Notes: generated by a model from the letters alone, not told the origin. DNA of 64,000 bases from Microbacterium sp. 8M (GCF_902506375.1 NZ_LR733284.1:1910059-1974058); one strand, 5' to 3'; shown: positions 37,523-45,584, counted from the stretch's first letter. Numbers and translations: made by a program.

Positions 37523-38266
37523 ATGAGTGAGATCGAGATGCGTGCCTTGCCGGCCGGTTCCGTCGCGCTGCACGACGCGCGGACCAGACGGCGCTGGACC
37601 GTCGCGCTCAAGCCCTTCGAGATCGGCGTGTTCGCCGTCACCGAGGAACAGGCTTCGGAGCTGCTCGGCATCGCGGCGCAGCATCCAGACCGTCCGGCAG
37701 TCGGCATCTCCTGGCAGCGCGCTATTCGCTTCTGCAACGCGGCATCGGAGTGGGAGGTCCTGGATCCGGTATATCGGTTCGACGACACCGAGGTGCGCTG
37801 GGATGTCACCGCCGATGGGTACCGCCTGCCCACAGAGGCGGAGTGGGAGTACGCGTGCCGTGCCGGCTCCACGACGCCGCACTACGGCCCCCTGCACGAG
37901 GTCGCGTGGACGGCCGCCGACGGCGTCCGCCACGCGCAGCGCGTGGGGGAGCGGATGCCCAACCTGAACGGGCTCTTCGACACCCTCGGAAATGTGTGGG
38001 AGTGGTGCTGGGACCTGCTGGATCCCGCCCGCTACGGCGAATACCGGGTGTTCCGCGGCGGCGGGTTCGCGGACGACGCGTGGAGCGTGCGGGCTTCGGT
38101 GCGGCGCGGCGGGGACCCGCGTACCGCGCAGGACGATCTGGGCTTCCGTGTCGCGCGAGGCGGGTTCGACGCCGAGGACGCGGCGCAGGGCTGGTCCCGT
38201 GCCGCCGACGAGGAGCGCGCACTTCTCACCGGCCCGCTGCCGGCGGGCTGGACGCCGCGGCGCTGA
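37523..38266 (+). CDS. FGE/SUMF1-fold protein lacking the copper cysteines
   Basis: A 247-residue protein of the formylglycine-generating-enzyme fold. ADGYRLPTEAEWEYACRAG sits near residue 100, NLNGLFDTLGNVWEWCWD near 155, and RVFRGGGFADDAWSVRASVRRG, then DLGFRVAR, near 180. In genuine FGE the RGGS segment is followed by two Cys that bind copper; here the equivalent stretch has none. It is therefore probably not a sulfatase activator but a member of the broad SUMF1/EgtB/PvdO-like group. No sulfatase gene is nearby. Function unknown. Confidence 0.8.
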   Translation: MSEIEMRALPAGSVALHDARTRRRWTVALKPFEIGVFAVTEEQASELLGIAAQHPDRPAVGISWQRAIRFCNAASEWEVLDPVYRFDDTEVRWDVTADGYRLPTEAEWEYACRAGSTTPHYGPLHEVAWTAADGVRHAQRVGERMPNLNGLFDTLGNVWEWCWDLLDPARYGEYRVFRGGGFADDAWSVRASVRRGGDPRTAQDDLGFRVARGGFDAEDAAQGWSRAADEERALLTGPLPAGWTPRR

Positions 38267-38388
38267 GACGACGAGCTCAGGGCGTTGCGCGCACCAGCGT
38301 GCGGCCCTGTGAAGGAAGTCGCCGCAGATGGCCGTGCTGCGACATCGACGCCACCCGGATCTCCCCGAAGCAGTGCGAGGATGAGGTC

Positions 38389-38925
38389 ATGCCCGGTGAA
38401 GCGGCTCGCACGACCCTGACGACGGAGAGGTTGATCCTCCGTCCGCAACGCGTCGAGGACGCAGCCGTGTTCCGGCAGCTGTGGGCGGAACGCGATCTCC
38501 GCGTTCCGCCTCATCGGCGTATCGACCAGGAAGGGCGCCCGACCGAGGCCGACATCGTCAGCCAGATCCGGGAGGCCGCCGACGACGAACGCCCGGGCCT
38601 GCTGACGGTGACGAGCCGGACGACGGGCGAGGTCATCGGATACTGTGGCCTCGTCTTCGACAGCACGCGGCGCCTCGCCGGTCCGGAACTGGCGTTCGAA
38701 CTGCTCCTCGCCATGCACAACCGCGGGTACGCGACCGAAGCCGGTCGGGCCGTGGTCGAATGGGCTCGTGAGGCCGGACATCCGCGATTGTGGGCGACGG
38801 TATGGGACTGGAACGTCGCCTCCCGTCGCGTGCTCGAGAAGCTCGGGTTCGTCGAGACCGGCCGTGTGACGAAGGAGAACGAACACGGACGATCTCTGCT
38901 GACAGTGCGTGACACAGCGGAGTGA
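38389..38925 (+). CDS. GNAT N-acetyltransferase (RimJ/RimL-type)
   Basis: A 178-residue acetyltransferase with TLTTERLILRPQRVEDAAVF at the start, the acetyl-CoA region ELLLAMHNRGYATEAGRAVVEWA and NVASRRVLEKLGFVETGRV. The ATG at 38389 is six bases after GAGGAT, a weaker -10. Its stop overlaps the YjbR start (GTGA), so the two are one unit. The acceptor substrate is unknown. Confidence 0.82.
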   Translation: MPGEAARTTLTTERLILRPQRVEDAAVFRQLWAERDLRVPPHRRIDQEGRPTEADIVSQIREAADDERPGLLTVTSRTTGEVIGYCGLVFDSTRRLAGPELAFELLLAMHNRGYATEAGRAVVEWAREAGHPRLWATVWDWNVASRRVLEKLGFVETGRVTKENEHGRSLLTVRDTAE

Positions 38926-39287
38926 GCATGGCCACGATCGAGGACGTCCGCGCGCTCGGATCCACCCTGGAGCGCTCCTACGAGGTGCGCGTCCGCGGCC
39001 GGCTGAAGTTCCGCGTGGGGCAGCTCGTGTACGTGGCGTTCTCGGCCGACGAACGCGCCATGGAGTTCGCCTTCCCGAAGGAGCTGCGCGAGGGCCTGAT
39101 CGGGGGACAGCCGGAGAAGTTCCAGCTGCCCTCCCCGTCCGACATGCGGTTCCACTGGGTCCGCTCGACCCTCGCCGCCCTCGAGCCGGGGGAGGCGCGC
39201 GAGTTCGTGGTGGACGCGTGGCGCATGGTCGTACCGCAGAAGCTGTCCCGCGCCTACGACCTCGCGCACCCGGAGGGACCAGCCTGA
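38922..39287 (+). CDS. MmcQ/YjbR-family protein
   Basis: A 121-residue protein of the YjbR fold, recognised by LKFRVGQLVYVAFSADERAMEFAFPKE and the terminal VPQKLSRAYDLAHPE. The family resembles bacterial DNA-binding CyaY-like domains, but function is not established. The GTG at 38922 overlaps the GNAT stop; an ATG at 38928 is possible. It abuts the convergent SRPBCC gene directly. Confidence 0.75.
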   Translation: MSMATIEDVRALGSTLERSYEVRVRGRLKFRVGQLVYVAFSADERAMEFAFPKELREGLIGGQPEKFQLPSPSDMRFHWVRSTLAALEPGEAREFVVDAWRMVVPQKLSRAYDLAHPEGPA

Positions 39288-39779
39288 TCAGAGCCTCACG
39301 GTTTGCGACGTGCTTGCGCGCAGAGAGTCCAGCGCGACCTCGAAGCGATTCCATTGCAAGTTCAGACCGCCGCGGAGATGGGCGACGTCGTTCTCACCGT
39401 CACCGTCGTAGACCAGGAACGTGAACTGCTCGGTGTGCCGCACGGAGGTGGTCGAGTCCCCGCCGCTGAACGCGACCGTCACGAGGGAGGCCCAGCGAAG
39501 GACGCCGTCGAGCCGCAGCGATGAGGCGAAGACGATGCGGTCGCGGTCGACGATGTCGAGGAAGTCCGCCGTCGACACAATGGTCTCGTCGACCCCCGAT
39601 GGCGCGAAGATCCCCTCGGCGACCTCCCTGCCGCCTGGCCGGAAGTCGACCGAGAAGCGGCTTCGCGAACCGGGAACCGAACGCCATAGCGCGCGCAGGG
39701 CTGGATCGCTGTATCCGCGCCACACTTCCGACAGGGGCCGTGCGAACGCGCGCTCGGCGGAGAATTCCCCGGTGATCAT
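39288..39779 (-). CDS. SRPBCC (AHSA1-like) domain protein
   Basis: A 163-residue START-like fold protein with the opening FSAERAFARPLSEVWRGYSDPALRALW, FRPGGREVAEG, VFASSLRLDG and VRHTEQFTFL. It ends HLRGGLNLQWNRFEVALDSL, the common C-terminal helix pattern. Members bind small hydrophobic ligands or act as Hsp90-activator-like domains. The ATG at 39779 has a GAGG ribosome binding site. Such genes often follow an ArsR regulator; none is adjacent here. Confidence 0.8.
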   Translation of the reverse strand: MITGEFSAERAFARPLSEVWRGYSDPALRALWRSVPGSRSRFSVDFRPGGREVAEGIFAPSGVDETIVSTADFLDIVDRDRIVFASSLRLDGVLRWASLVTVAFSGGDSTTSVRHTEQFTFLVYDGDGENDVAHLRGGLNLQWNRFEVALDSLRASTSQTVRL

Positions 39780-39873
39780 GTCCTCGTGAACCGCCGCGCG
39801 GGTCGTGGCATTCCAGGTTGAGGACACGCGTCCCAGCGCGCACCATCTGCTGGTGCGACCGCAGAGCTCTCCG

Positions 39874-39879
39874 TATCCT
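39874..39879 (+). promoter_or_regulatory. -10 element of a small membrane protein gene
   Basis: TATCCT, six bases before the ATG at 39886; leaderless spacing. Confidence 0.5.
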
Positions 39880-39885
39880 TCAGAC

Positions 39886-40155
39886 ATGAACGACACCCCG
39901 ATTCCGAGGCCGACACGGGGATATCTCGTCGCTGCCTGGACGACCGCGCTGCTGTTCGGTGTCGTCGCCGGCACCGGTGTCGGGTTCCTTACGCAGGATG
40001 TGCGGGCGGGCGTGATCTCCGGCGTCATCGTCACGGTGCTCGCCGGCCTTGCATCCGTCTTGGCGGCGAGGCGAGAGGGGTGGGGGTCGACCGAAGGCGC
40101 GCCTCCGTGGACCGGGGATGCCGCCGCCCGGCACCACAGCGGCGGGTCGGTATAG
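39886..40155 (+). CDS. Small two-helix membrane protein, unknown function
   Basis: An 89-residue protein not recognised as a known family. Two hydrophobic segments (about residues 13-34 and 39-60) are followed by a polar tail with a Gly/Ala/His-rich end. The start is placed by the -10 at 39874-39879. Codon use is like its neighbours. It is a single-gene unit between the SRPBCC gene and the racemase. Confidence 0.6.
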   Translation: MNDTPIPRPTRGYLVAAWTTALLFGVVAGTGVGFLTQDVRAGVISGVIVTVLAGLASVLAARREGWGSTEGAPPWTGDAAARHHSGGSV

Positions 40156-40195
40156 CCCCGAGGGGCTCCCGCATCATGCGTGCCGGCCGCGCCGG

Positions 40196-40201
40196 TACCG
40201 T
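40196..40201 (+). promoter_or_regulatory. -10 element of the racemase gene
   Basis: TACCGT, six bases before the ATG at 40208. Confidence 0.5.
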
Positions 40202-40207
40202 GAAGGC

Positions 40208-40897
40208 ATGAAGACCATCGGCGTCCTGGGCGGCATGAGCTGGGAGTCCTCACTGGACTGGTACCGGATGGCGAACGAGCAGGTGAGGCAGGAGCTCGGC
40301 GGCTTCCACTCGGCCCCGATCCTGCTCGACTCGCTCGATTTCGCAGAGATCGAGGCGATGCAGGCATCAGGGGAGTGGGACGCCGCGGGCGACCTGCTCG
40401 CGTCCCACGCGCGCGGGCTCGAGGCCGCCGGCGCGGGCCTCGTGGTGCTGTGCACGAATACGATGCACCTCGTCGCGGACAGGATCACCGAGGCCATCAG
40501 CGTCCCTTTCCTGCACATCGCGGACTCGACCGCGGAGGCGATCACCGCCGCGCGCCTGCGCACGGTCGGCCTGCTGGGCACGGCCTTCACGATGGAGCAG
40601 GAGTTCTATCGCGACCGGCTCGCATCGCACGGCATCACCGCGCTGATTCCCGATGCCGAGAACCGGGCGGCGGTGCACCGGATCATCTACGAGGAGCTGG
40701 TGCAGGGAGTCGTCACCGAGGAGTCGCGTCGGACGTACGGAGACGTCATCGAGCGCCTGGTCGACGCGGGTGCCGAGGGCATCATCCTCGGCTGCACCGA
40801 GATCGAGCTCCTCATCACGCAGCGGGACGCCGACGTGCCGGTGTTCCCGACCACCGCGCTGCACGTCGCCGCAGCCCTCAAGGCCGCGGGCCTCTGA
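40208..40897 (+). CDS. Aspartate/glutamate racemase family protein
   Basis: A 229-residue PLP-independent racemase. Two catalytic cysteines are seen: Cys82 (VVLCTNTMH) and Cys196 (ILGCTEIELL). The N-terminal IGVLGGMSWESSLDWYR is typical of aspartate racemases of the YgeA type. It would interconvert D- and L-aspartate or glutamate, perhaps for D-amino acid use or cell wall supply. It is preceded by its own promoter and followed by proS after 88 bases. Confidence 0.88.
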   Translation: MKTIGVLGGMSWESSLDWYRMANEQVRQELGGFHSAPILLDSLDFAEIEAMQASGEWDAAGDLLASHARGLEAAGAGLVVLCTNTMHLVADRITEAISVPFLHIADSTAEAITAARLRTVGLLGTAFTMEQEFYRDRLASHGITALIPDAENRAAVHRIIYEELVQGVVTEESRRTYGDVIERLVDAGAEGIILGCTEIELLITQRDADVPVFPTTALHVAAALKAAGL

Positions 40898-40973
40898 GTC
40901 CCGGCAGGGGAGCAGCGGCCCTATCCGATGAGAAGACCGGGTCGTCGGTAGCGGCGAGATCGACGCGGGGCAA

Positions 40974-40979
40974 TAGCCT
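40974..40979 (+). promoter_or_regulatory. -10 element of proS
   Basis: TAGCCT, six bases before the GTG at 40986. Confidence 0.5.
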
Positions 40980-40985
40980 GGCCTC

Positions 40986-42404
40986 GTGGCAGAACGACAG
41001 AGGATCCTCGCATCCGTCGACACCGACTTCCCCCGCTGGTACCAGGATGTCCTGGAGAAGGCCGAGCTCGCCGACAACGGCCCCGTGCGCGGAACGATGG
41101 TCATCCGACCGTATGCCTACGCGATGTGGGAGCGGATGCAGGCCGAGGTGGATGCGCGCATCAAGGCGGCCGGCGCCGAGAACGTGTACCTGCCGCTGTT
41201 CATCCCGCAGTCGTACCTCGAGCGCGAAGCCGAGCACGTCGAGGGCTTCAGCCCGGAACTCGCCGTGGTCACGCACGCCGGCGGAAAGGAGCTCACCGAG
41301 CCGGTGGTCGTCCGGCCGACGTCCGAGACTGTGTTCGGCGAGCTCATGGCCAAGTGGATCCAGTCCCACCGCGATCTGCCGCTGCTGCTGAACCAGTGGG
41401 CGAACGTCGTGCGGTGGGAGATGCGTCCCCGGTTGTTCCTGCGCACCAGCGAGTTCCTGTGGCAGGAGGGGCACACCGCTCACGCCACGCGGGAGGACGC
41501 CGCGGCGTACGCCACCCGCATCCATCTCGAGGTGTACCGGGACTTCCTGGAGAACGTTCTGGCGATCCCCGTGCTGCCGGGCTTCAAGAGCCCCTCGGAG
41601 CGCTTCGCCGGCGCCATCAACACGATGACCTGCGAGGCGATGATGGGGGACGGCAAGGCGCTGCAGATGGCCACGAGTCACGAGCTCGGCCAGAACTTCG
41701 CCACCGCCTTCGACATCACGTACACGGATGCTCAAGGCCAGGTGCAGACCGCGTGGACGACCTCATGGGGCTCCTCGACGCGCATGATGGGCGGCCTTTT
41801 CATGTCTCACGGCGACGATTCCGGACTGCGCATCCCGCCGCGCATCGCGCCGCACCAGGTGGTCGTCATCGCCGTGAAGGACGACGATCGCACGGTCGGT
41901 GCCGCACGGCGGATCGTCGCCGATCTGGAGGCCGCGGGGGTGCGCGCGAAGCTCGACGCACGCAGCACCCCGGGCTTCGGCCGTCGTGCCACGGAATGGG
42001 AGCTCAAGGGCGTGCCGCTGCGGATAGAGGTCGGCCCGCGCGATCTCGACGCGGCGCAGGTCACGTACGCCCGCCGCGACATCCACGGCAAGTCTGCACT
42101 GCCCCTTGCGGACCTGGCCTCCGCGATCCCGGGGCTCCTGGCCCGGATGCAGGAGGACATGCTCGGGAACGCCCGCGCGCGCCTCGCCGCCCGCACCACG
42201 CACGTGTCGACGATCGACGAGGCACGGGAGGCGGCGACGACCGGATTCGCGGTGATCAGTTGGAGCGAGCTCGGCGAAGCCGGTGAGAGGGAGCTCAACA
42301 AGCACGCCATCACCGTGCGCTGCCTGCAGACCCGCGACGGACGGATGCCGGATCCGATGCACCCCGAGCAGGATCTCGTCGCCGTCGTCGCCCGCGCATA
42401 CTGA
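40986..42404 (+). CDS. proS: Prolyl-tRNA synthetase, archaeal/eukaryote-like type
   Basis: Charges tRNA-Pro. The 472 residues are the short ProS type without the inserted editing domain: RGTMVIRPYAYAMWERMQ, motif 2 region RWEMRPRLFLRTSEFLWQEGHTAHAT, the ATP motif GSSTRMMGGLFMSHGDD, then the anticodon-binding domain (QVVVIAVK) and the extra C-terminal domain ending in ARAY, a hallmark of the archaeal type. The GTG start is fixed by the -10. Whether this is the only ProRS of the cell cannot be seen. Confidence 0.94.
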   Translation: MAERQRILASVDTDFPRWYQDVLEKAELADNGPVRGTMVIRPYAYAMWERMQAEVDARIKAAGAENVYLPLFIPQSYLEREAEHVEGFSPELAVVTHAGGKELTEPVVVRPTSETVFGELMAKWIQSHRDLPLLLNQWANVVRWEMRPRLFLRTSEFLWQEGHTAHATREDAAAYATRIHLEVYRDFLENVLAIPVLPGFKSPSERFAGAINTMTCEAMMGDGKALQMATSHELGQNFATAFDITYTDAQGQVQTAWTTSWGSSTRMMGGLFMSHGDDSGLRIPPRIAPHQVVVIAVKDDDRTVGAARRIVADLEAAGVRAKLDARSTPGFGRRATEWELKGVPLRIEVGPRDLDAAQVTYARRDIHGKSALPLADLASAIPGLLARMQEDMLGNARARLAARTTHVSTIDEAREAATTGFAVISWSELGEAGERELNKHAITVRCLQTRDGRMPDPMHPEQDLVAVVARAY

Positions 42405-42435
42405 CTGGTTCCCGCAGGGGACGGGGGAGCGCCTC

Positions 42436-42451
42436 TCACCCCTGGGGGTGA
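42436..42451. promoter_or_regulatory. 16-bp palindromic operator candidate
   Basis: TCACCCC-TG-GGGGTGA is a perfect 7-2-7 palindrome whose right end is 22 bases before the -10 at 42474. It overlaps or abuts the -35 of the LuxR-type regulator, so autoregulation is plausible. Confidence 0.5.
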
Positions 42452-42473
42452 AGACACACCTCCCCTATGCGCC

Positions 42474-42479
42474 TAGCGT
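42474..42479 (+). promoter_or_regulatory. -10 element upstream of the LuxR-type regulator
   Basis: TAGCGT has the leaderless spacing (six bases) to an ATG at 42486, but that ATG is out of frame with the regulator. Transcription probably starts near 42486 and gives a leader of about 30 bases. Confidence 0.45.
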
Positions 42480-42516
42480 GGACGCATGAGACGCCCGGTC
42501 CAGCGGGCACGGGACG

Positions 42517-43200
42517 GTGAGTGTGCTGCGGATCGCCTTGGTCAACGATTACGAGGTCGTCGTGCGCGGGCTCGTTGCGATGCTGCGCGCGTATCAGGAT
42601 CAGGTTCAGGTCGTCGAACTGGATCTGAACCAGCCGGTCGCCGAGATGGTCGACGTCGCACTGTACGACACCTTCGCATCGGTCCAGGGGGACCGGGCCG
42701 ATGTCCACGCTCTTGCGGCGAACCCGCGCGTCAGGCGGGTCGTCGTGTACTCGTGGACGCTCGACCAGGCTCTGATCAGCGCCGCCATCGCAAACGGCGC
42801 CGGGGGATACGTGTCCAAGGGGATCCCCGCGCATCAGCTCGTCATCGCGCTGCAGCAGATCTGCGCCGGGGGACCGAGGGTCTGGGTCGACTCACACGGC
42901 AGGCCTGCGAGCGGGACCGGTGACTGGCCGGGCCGCGAGGAAGGGCTCACGGCCCGGGAGTCAGAGGTCCTCGCTCTCATCACGCAAGGGCTGACAAACA
43001 CGCAGATCGCCGGCCGCACGCACCTGTCCATCAATTCCGTCAAGACCTACATACGGTCCGCCTATCGGCGCATCGGTGCATCCACCCGCACTGAGGCGGT
43101 CCTGTGGGGTGTCGAGCACGGTTTCCGCCCCGACCGGCTGCGCGTGCGGCCCGCGGGCGTCCCTGACGATGATGCGGCAGCCGACGGGGGCGCGGCGTGA
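42517..43200 (+). CDS. LuxR/NarL-type response regulator with atypical receiver
   Basis: A 227-residue regulator. The receiver-like domain (1-120) has LVNDYEVVVRGL, where the usual acidic pair is Asn-Asp, a candidate phospho-acceptor in VALYDTF, and Lys in GGYVSKGIP. The HTH_LuxR domain (about 143-205) is typical: LTARESEVLALITQGLTNTQ, then IAGRTHLSINSVKTYIRSAY. The C-terminus is an acidic disordered tail. No kinase gene is adjacent. GTG at 42517 or 42523 are both possible starts. The palindrome upstream suggests self-control. Confidence 0.8.
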   Translation: MSVLRIALVNDYEVVVRGLVAMLRAYQDQVQVVELDLNQPVAEMVDVALYDTFASVQGDRADVHALAANPRVRRVVVYSWTLDQALISAAIANGAGGYVSKGIPAHQLVIALQQICAGGPRVWVDSHGRPASGTGDWPGREEGLTARESEVLALITQGLTNTQIAGRTHLSINSVKTYIRSAYRRIGASTRTEAVLWGVEHGFRPDRLRVRPAGVPDDDAAADGGAA

Positions 43201-43268
43201 TCGCGGCTGCGCCCTCAGACCGGCTCGACCGTCGCATCGTTCACGAAGCTCGCAGGTGAGGAGGCACC

Positions 43269-43676
43269 TTGGGAACCATCTTCTACGGCAGCTGCGCCAC
43301 CCCGATCCACGTCGAAGACCGTGCGCTCGCCCATCTCAAGGTGCTGATCGCCACGAAGCTGCGCCGGGGCGAGAGCTTCACCCTGTCGTGGCCGCACCCC
43401 GAAGGGCAGCCGTCCGCGCGGAGCACGATCTGGCTGAGCCCCGCTGTCGAGCTCACGTTCGTGTTCGACGATCCCGAGCCGCCCGAGATCGATCGGAGCC
43501 ATCTCGCGAATCTGGCGAGGACGGCCTACTCGGCGGGCGGCATCCAGCTCACCTCCGAGGATGTCGCCCCCTCCGCCGCGACGCCTCCTGCGGAAGTCCA
43601 GCGCGGACGCACCCCGGATTTCCCCCACGGATCCGCGAGCGGTCGACCACGACCGGTCCGCACCGAGATGCGCTGA
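43269..43676 (+). CDS. DUF7882 family protein
   Basis: A 135-residue protein recognised by MGTIFYGSCATPIHVEDRAL, AHLKVLIATKLRRGESFTLSW and TIWLSPAVELTFVF, a pattern I know from Microbacteriaceae (DUF7882). The conserved domain covers residues 1-100; the rest is a disordered basic tail. The start is a TTG at 43269 with a strong GAGGAGG ribosome binding site. Function unknown. It is 68 bases after the LuxR-type gene on the same strand and may be its target. Confidence 0.72.
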   Translation: MGTIFYGSCATPIHVEDRALAHLKVLIATKLRRGESFTLSWPHPEGQPSARSTIWLSPAVELTFVFDDPEPPEIDRSHLANLARTAYSAGGIQLTSEDVAPSAATPPAEVQRGRTPDFPHGSASGRPRPVRTEMR

Positions 43677-43681
43677 GGTGC

Positions 43682-44035
43682 TCACAGGCCGTACTCGAAG
43701 AAGCCGTCATCGTCTGTCCCGGCGTCGGCCTCCGCTTGGACCGGCCACGCCAGGCTCGGCTCGCCGTCGACGAGTTTGGCGGTTCGGGCCCGCAGGGACT
43801 TCGTGGTGGCGAGGGAGACCAGTTCGGTTTCGCGGGCTTCGGTCTCCAGGCTCTGCAGTTGCACCATCCATCCGACCGTGAGTCGCAGCCGCCTCGTGGT
43901 CTTTTCCACCACGACAGGGATGTCCACGAGGTCCGTGGTCTGGTTCCGGGCGAGTGCGTGACCGTAGTCCAGGAGAGCGTCGGCGATCTCGTCGCCGGTG
44001 AGGTACGAACCCAGCGGAGTGATGATCAGCTTCAT
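43682..44035 (-). CDS. Hypothetical protein, possibly linked to the DUF7882 gene
   Basis: A 117-residue soluble protein, not recognised. It opens MKLIITPLGSYLTGDEIADAL, has a mid-region rich in Arg/Leu (VVVEKTTRRLRLTVGWMVQL) and an acidic C-terminus ending FFEYGL. The ATG at 44035 is chosen because the opening looks like a natural N-terminal strand; upstream in-frame codons are low-complexity. It converges on the DUF7882 gene with a five-base gap. Such tight end-to-end packing suggests both are real genes. Confidence 0.6.
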   Translation of the reverse strand: MKLIITPLGSYLTGDEIADALLDYGHALARNQTTDLVDIPVVVEKTTRRLRLTVGWMVQLQSLETEARETELVSLATTKSLRARTAKLVDGEPSLAWPVQAEADAGTDDDGFFEYGL

Positions 44036-44100
44036 GTCAGAATCCCGTGCGCAGCGTCGAACTCGCGCGCCGGGGTCTGGGGCGTCCGCTTTCCTCTTCC

Positions 44101-44106
44101 AGTCTA
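44101..44106 (-). promoter_or_regulatory. Possible -10 element of the hypothetical gene at 43682
   Basis: TAGACT on the - strand, about 65 bases before the ATG at 44035. It would make a leadered transcript. Confidence 0.35.
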
Positions 44107-44148
44107 AGATCCGCCAAGATCCGGGCAACCGGCTCGAGGAGGTTCAGA

Positions 44149-44877
44149 TCATCGCTCGGAATCGGCGTCGAAATGCAGCTCCCGCCGCACGATCCTGCCT
44201 GCGACCTGGCTCAGTGGCAGCTGGTGGTGCCGGGCGTAGGCGCGGATCCGTTCGAAGGCCTGATCGATGGGCAGATCAGCGGTGAACGACACCACGCCCT
44301 TAGCCTGCTCTATGACGACGCGGCTGCTGAGAGCGATACGCAGCTGCTCGGCGAGCAGCTCGGACTCACGGAACGACCGCTCGTGGAGGATCCCGATGGT
44401 GGCCACATCTGCGAGAGCGCGCGCTGCGACCAGCACCTCGTCCGACAGCGGGCCTTCCTGTGAGCTCATCAGGTTCAACGTGCCGATGGTCTGCTCCCGG
44501 AGCCGGAGCGGGAGAGCGTGGATCGAGGCGAAGCCCTGCGCAAGCGCCTCGACGCGGAAGGAGTCCCACCCGGCCGCCGTCGCGAGCGATGGCACCAGGA
44601 TGGGGGAGCCGGTGCGGAAGCAGTCGATGCACGGACCGGACTGCGCCGACAACTGGAACACCTCGACCAGATGGCTCGCCTCGCTGGTGGAAGCGACGAG
44701 CTCGAGTTCGCCCGTCTCATCGGCCAGCAGGATCCCGGCCGCCGTCACGCCGAGCACGTCCCGGCACGCATCGACCAACGTCTGCAGCAGCTCGACCACG
44801 TCGTAGTCGTCGACGAGGGTGTCGGCGAGACTGGTGAAGGTCGTGAGGAGCCGAGAATCGAAGCTCGTGCCGTTCAT
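44149..44877 (-). CDS. GAF-ANTAR domain regulator (second of pair)
   Basis: A 242-residue sensor-regulator. The GAF domain (about 15-165) has DVLGVTAAGILLADETGELELVAST, the SGPCIDCFRTGSPILVPS ligand-pocket region and IHALPLRLREQTIGTLNL. The ANTAR domain (about 175-235) has RVVIEQAKGVVSFTADLPID and AFERIRAYARHHQLPLSQVA. It would sense a small molecule or redox state and act as an RNA-binding antiterminator. Its ATG overlaps the stop of the other GAF-ANTAR gene (ATGA). Confidence 0.88.
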   Translation of the reverse strand: MNGTSFDSRLLTTFTSLADTLVDDYDVVELLQTLVDACRDVLGVTAAGILLADETGELELVASTSEASHLVEVFQLSAQSGPCIDCFRTGSPILVPSLATAAGWDSFRVEALAQGFASIHALPLRLREQTIGTLNLMSSQEGPLSDEVLVAARALADVATIGILHERSFRESELLAEQLRIALSSRVVIEQAKGVVSFTADLPIDQAFERIRAYARHHQLPLSQVAGRIVRRELHFDADSER

Positions 44878-45584
44878 TCCACCGCCTCGATCTCACCGTC
44901 GACCATCCGGAACCGGAGACGCCGTTCTACAACGTCGACTGCGATTTCCGCAACCGGCTTGCCAAGCGCGAAGGCGCGCCCCTGGATCACGAGCAGCGCC
45001 TCCTCGGGAGCCACCTGCAGCTGAGCCAGGACCATTCCGGTCGCCTGATGGACCGTCCTCCTGCTCGACCCGCTCGTTCTTGCGGCATCCTCCTCGTTCA
45101 CCTGCTCGACGGCATCGCGCAACAGGTGACGGCCGATGACGCGCGCCATCGCGCTGGCCTGCCGCGTCTGATGGGGGGACAGGGTCAGCCGGGTCGTCGT
45201 GAACAGATCGACCGCCCCGAACCGCAGCGATCCGACGGCTACGGGGAAGGCGAAGATCGACACCGCCGGCCCCTTCTGCACAGCTGCCGCGGCGAACGCC
45301 GGCCATCGGCCGACACCGCCCTGGTTGAGGTCCGCTTCAGACACAGGTGTGCCCAGTCGCACGGCATCCCAGCAGGGTCCTTCACCCAGGTCGAACTGCA
45401 GCTCATCCAGCGTCCGCGCATCGGGGCCGGTCGTGGACACGATATCCGTGCCCAGGACGTCACCGAGAGTGGAGACCGATGCGCCGTCGACGGGGAAGAC
45501 GTCGAGGAACGTGGTGCTGAACAGCTGAGGAGATCCGTCGGCGCGGTCCAGGATCACCATCGCTTCCGCGAAAGCATCGTCCAT
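44874..45584 (-). CDS. GAF-ANTAR domain regulator (first of pair)
   Basis: A 236-residue protein with a GAF domain (about 1-150; LQFDLGEGPCWDAVRLGTPVS, FAFPVAVGSLRFGAVDLF) and a C-terminal ANTAR module (about 165-230; TVHQATGMVLAQLQVAPEEAL, then ALGKPVAEIAVDVVERRLRF). The ATG has a GAGGAGG ribosome binding site. It overlaps the second GAF-ANTAR gene, so both are made together and could form a heterodimer. It may control target RNAs together with or against PdtaR. Confidence 0.88.
   Translation of the reverse strand: MDDAFAEAMVILDRADGSPQLFSTTFLDVFPVDGASVSTLGDVLGTDIVSTTGPDARTLDELQFDLGEGPCWDAVRLGTPVSEADLNQGGVGRWPAFAAAAVQKGPAVSIFAFPVAVGSLRFGAVDLFTTTRLTLSPHQTRQASAMARVIGRHLLRDAVEQVNEEDAARTSGSSRRTVHQATGMVLAQLQVAPEEALLVIQGRAFALGKPVAEIAVDVVERRLRFRMVDGEIEAVE

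Noticed and set aside
42486-42923. ATG at 42486 with perfect leaderless spacing to TAGCGT
   Set aside because: Its frame gives a 145-residue Arg-rich sequence without a domain, overlapping the well-supported LuxR-type gene in another frame. The -10 is kept as a leadered promoter instead.
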